In this document: positions 32,240-33,510 of the stretch, piece by piece
Numbering within the stretch: the first letter of the stretch is position 1
Layout: the number at the start of each line of letters is the position of its first letter
Assembly: GCA_021736575.1 (NCBI GenBank)
Contig: JAIPFP010000041.1
Coordinates: 1 to 33,510, forward strand
Direction of reading: 5' to 3'
Source of the DNA: Pirellula sp.
GTDB taxonomy: Bacteria; Planctomycetota; Planctomycetia; Pirellulales; Pirellulaceae
DNA length: 33,510 nt
Translations under genes and position numbers: made by a program
The notes under the pieces: model-generated
Database searches by the model: none
What the model saw: the letters and a program-made list of their open reading frames with translations, nothing else
Told to the model about the DNA's origin: nothing

Positions 32240-32928
32240 CAAGGTGCGATCCATAGGTCACCAAAAATTTCCAATCGATCGGTCACGCCAACCGCACCGA
32301 GCATCTTCGAATAGGGTTTCATTCCGAAGTCGCTTTGCAGTATCGCAAAGCCACCTCGGACATGCTTCCAACCATTTTCGTCGCTCACGTTCGCAAGAAT
32401 TTTCACCGGGCGGGTCTTGTTTTGCAGCGTGAAATTCCCTTCGATGATGACCTGTGGAGCGCCTCGAGCGTTTGGCTTGTCCGATGGGCTGACACGCGTA
32501 ACTTGAAATTGCGCGGTAGGGAATTTGTCAACAGAAAGGACCTCTTGGCCTCGCATGTTCGTATTGACTTGCTTCCGCGTCGATTCGTCCGTAGTTCCTT
32601 CTAGTCCTACGAACTTGCGAGCAGCAGGTGTATCGGCATCGAAACTAGTCATGTCGAATACCAATGTTCCCTGCGAGGACTCACCATTCAGTTTCAGTGT
32701 TCCTTCTCGCAACTTTCCGACGACACCGTGCTCGTGTCCCAAGCCTACCTTTCCGACCTTGATGTAAACTCGGCTATGTTCCAAGTTTACGTCGCCAGGG
32801 GAAACTGCCTGTTGGGTGGGCGGACTCGCTTGGTTGGCCGTTTGAGCGAGGCATTGTTTCGTTGCAGATTGGGAAAGCAACGCCACCGCCGTTGTTAGCA
32901 GCCACGCCATGGCTCGTGGGAATGTCAT
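32239..32928 (-). CDS. YceI-family periplasmic protein
   Basis: 229 residues from the ATG at 32928 (AAGGAG 9 bases upstream); an in-frame TTG at 32937 is not needed. A signal peptide covers about 1-28 (PRAMAWLLTTAVALLSQS, cut after CLAQ). The YceI fold follows: VNLEHSRVYIKVGKVGLGHEHG, a strand pattern ending VVG; SQGTLVFDMTSFDADTP; TAQFQVTRV; IIEGNFTLQNKTRPVKI; and the closing FGMKPYSKMLGAVGVTDRLEI. YceI proteins are lipocalin-like and bind isoprenoids. In operon with the membrane methyltransferase gene, sharing a TGATG junction, which hints that the bound lipid or quinone is its substrate. Confidence 0.9.
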   Translation of the reverse strand: MTFPRAMAWLLTTAVALLSQSATKQCLAQTANQASPPTQQAVSPGDVNLEHSRVYIKVGKVGLGHEHGVVGKLREGTLKLNGESSQGTLVFDMTSFDADTPAARKFVGLEGTTDESTRKQVNTNMRGQEVLSVDKFPTAQFQVTRVSPSDKPNARGAPQVIIEGNFTLQNKTRPVKILANVSDENGWKHVRGGFAILQSDFGMKPYSKMLGAVGVTDRLEIFGDLWIAP

Positions 32929-33255
32929 TATTTGCAACTCCTTTTATTGACTAGAATCCTCATAGCCAAGTTATAAAACACTTTTCGAAGAACGTATAGT
33001 TCAACATGCCGAGAACGAAATCACGAAACCACGGAACTCTCTGACGACATGGCTAGCAAAAGCAAAGGTGGCACACGGAGAGGCAGCATGAGATATACCC
33101 GTAGCATAGGCTGCTAGGGGCAACGCCCTGGGTTCGATGGTCAAGATCCTCCCGAGACCTGAAAGGTCGGCCCGATGGTTGTGCCACCCCTTCAGGCCTT
33201 CAGGGCTTGATGAGATGATGATGCGATCCCAGGCCGTTGCCCCCATGGACCACGC

Positions 33256-33354
33256 CAATAAGTCGTTCCCGCGCAGGCGGGAATCCACCAATAAGTCGTT
33301 CCCGCGCAGGCGGGAATCCATCAATAAGTCGTTCCCGCGCAGGCGGGAATCCAG
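33256..33354. repeat. Three 33-bp tandem repeats with palindromic core
   Basis: Units 33256-33288, 33289-33321 and 33322-33354, differing only at the last base. Each contains the palindrome TTCCCGC-GCAG-GCGGGAA. A fourth core lies in opposite orientation at 33377-33394. The sequence belongs to the widespread REP-like hairpin type. Confidence 0.9.
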
Positions 33355-33459
33355 TGGAGTGCGAGTGATGCCTGGGTTCCCGCCTGCGCGGGAATGACGG
33401 ACGAGCGGTGTTCGCCTCGCTTGCAGCTATGACTGGGTTCCCGCCAGGCACCTAACGGT

Positions 33460-33497
33460 GCCACCCATCAATCGGTCGAGCAGCATAGATGGGTGGC
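33460..33497. repeat. Perfect 10-bp inverted repeat
   Basis: GCCACCCATC at 33460-33469 and GATGGGTGGC at 33488-33497 with an 18-base loop. It directly precedes the second copy of GCCCCATGGACCACG, which overlaps its right arm by two bases. Confidence 0.8.
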
Positions 33498-33510
33498 CCC
33501 ATGGACCACG

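Larger units (their letters stand above)
32929..33510. other. Non-coding region with palindromic repeats
   Basis: No gene that I can support; apparent ORFs encode SRLRGND-type repeats, a sign of repeat sequence. It holds the three 33-bp tandem units, an inverted fourth palindrome, a long inverted repeat and a 15-bp direct repeat, GCCCCATGGACCACG, at 33240-33254 and 33496-33510. Confidence 0.65.

Noticed and set aside
33256-33354. Possible CRISPR array
   Set aside because: The three units abut with no unique spacers between them, and no cas genes are in the window; the Cas4-like nuclease at 796-1842 belongs to the phage-type group by context.
33001-33451. Minus-strand and plus-strand frames encoding SRLRGND or KSFPRRRES repeats
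   Set aside because: They are translations of the 33-bp palindromic repeats, a well-known source of false genes.

Overview
The window looks like a piece of a planctomycete chromosome, most likely from the Pirellulales (Rhodopirellula/Blastopirellula type). The basis is the right-hand third. It has a secreted protein with the N-terminal LERLESRSLFAG signature and C-terminal dockerin repeats, a secreted 3-keto-disaccharide hydrolase/PQQ sugar dehydrogenase fusion, and a serine-recombinase cassette with a DUF2924 partner, a set seen in that phylum. I cannot name the species.

Positions 1 to about 22,280 form an accessory island. Its left part (1-3099, all minus strand) is phage-like: a sigma-70-like factor, two small proteins, a RecB/Cas4-like PD-(D/E)XK nuclease and a Sak4-like P-loop ATPase that runs off the left edge. 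Next come an untracked 59-residue glycine-zipper peptide (3455-3634), a pair of unrecognised overlapping genes (3732-5979), and a large inverted repeat (6064-6187).

The centre (6281-15244, minus strand) is one long defence operon: Type III-like methyltransferase Mod, helicase-nuclease Res, then what looks like an ABC-three-component set (middle component, zinc-hook SMC/Rad50-like ATPase, protein with a C-terminal PD-(D/E)XK nuclease). A divergent XRE regulator plus PIN-domain protein (15367-16839) sits at its 5' end.

A four-gene, translationally coupled recombinase cassette follows (16869-19592, minus). Beyond it, a plus-strand pair (19780-22121) encodes a small protein with a HEPN-like R-x6-H motif and an AAA/ORC-like ATPase; this is my best candidate for an undescribed two-gene conflict system. 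A 22-bp near-perfect direct repeat (2463-2484 and 19665-19686) brackets about 17 kb. It is either the attachment sites of the island or a promoter shared by two element operons.

The island ends near tRNA-Asn(GTT) (22486-22558, minus). The rest appears chromosomal: a secreted dockerin metalloprotease-like protein, the DUF1080/PQQ enzyme, an FdhF/YdeP-type molybdopterin oxidoreductase, a TolC-like exported protein, and a YceI plus NnrU/MddA-like membrane methyltransferase pair. The last 500 bases are non-coding and carry palindromic repeats, including three exact 33-bp tandem units.
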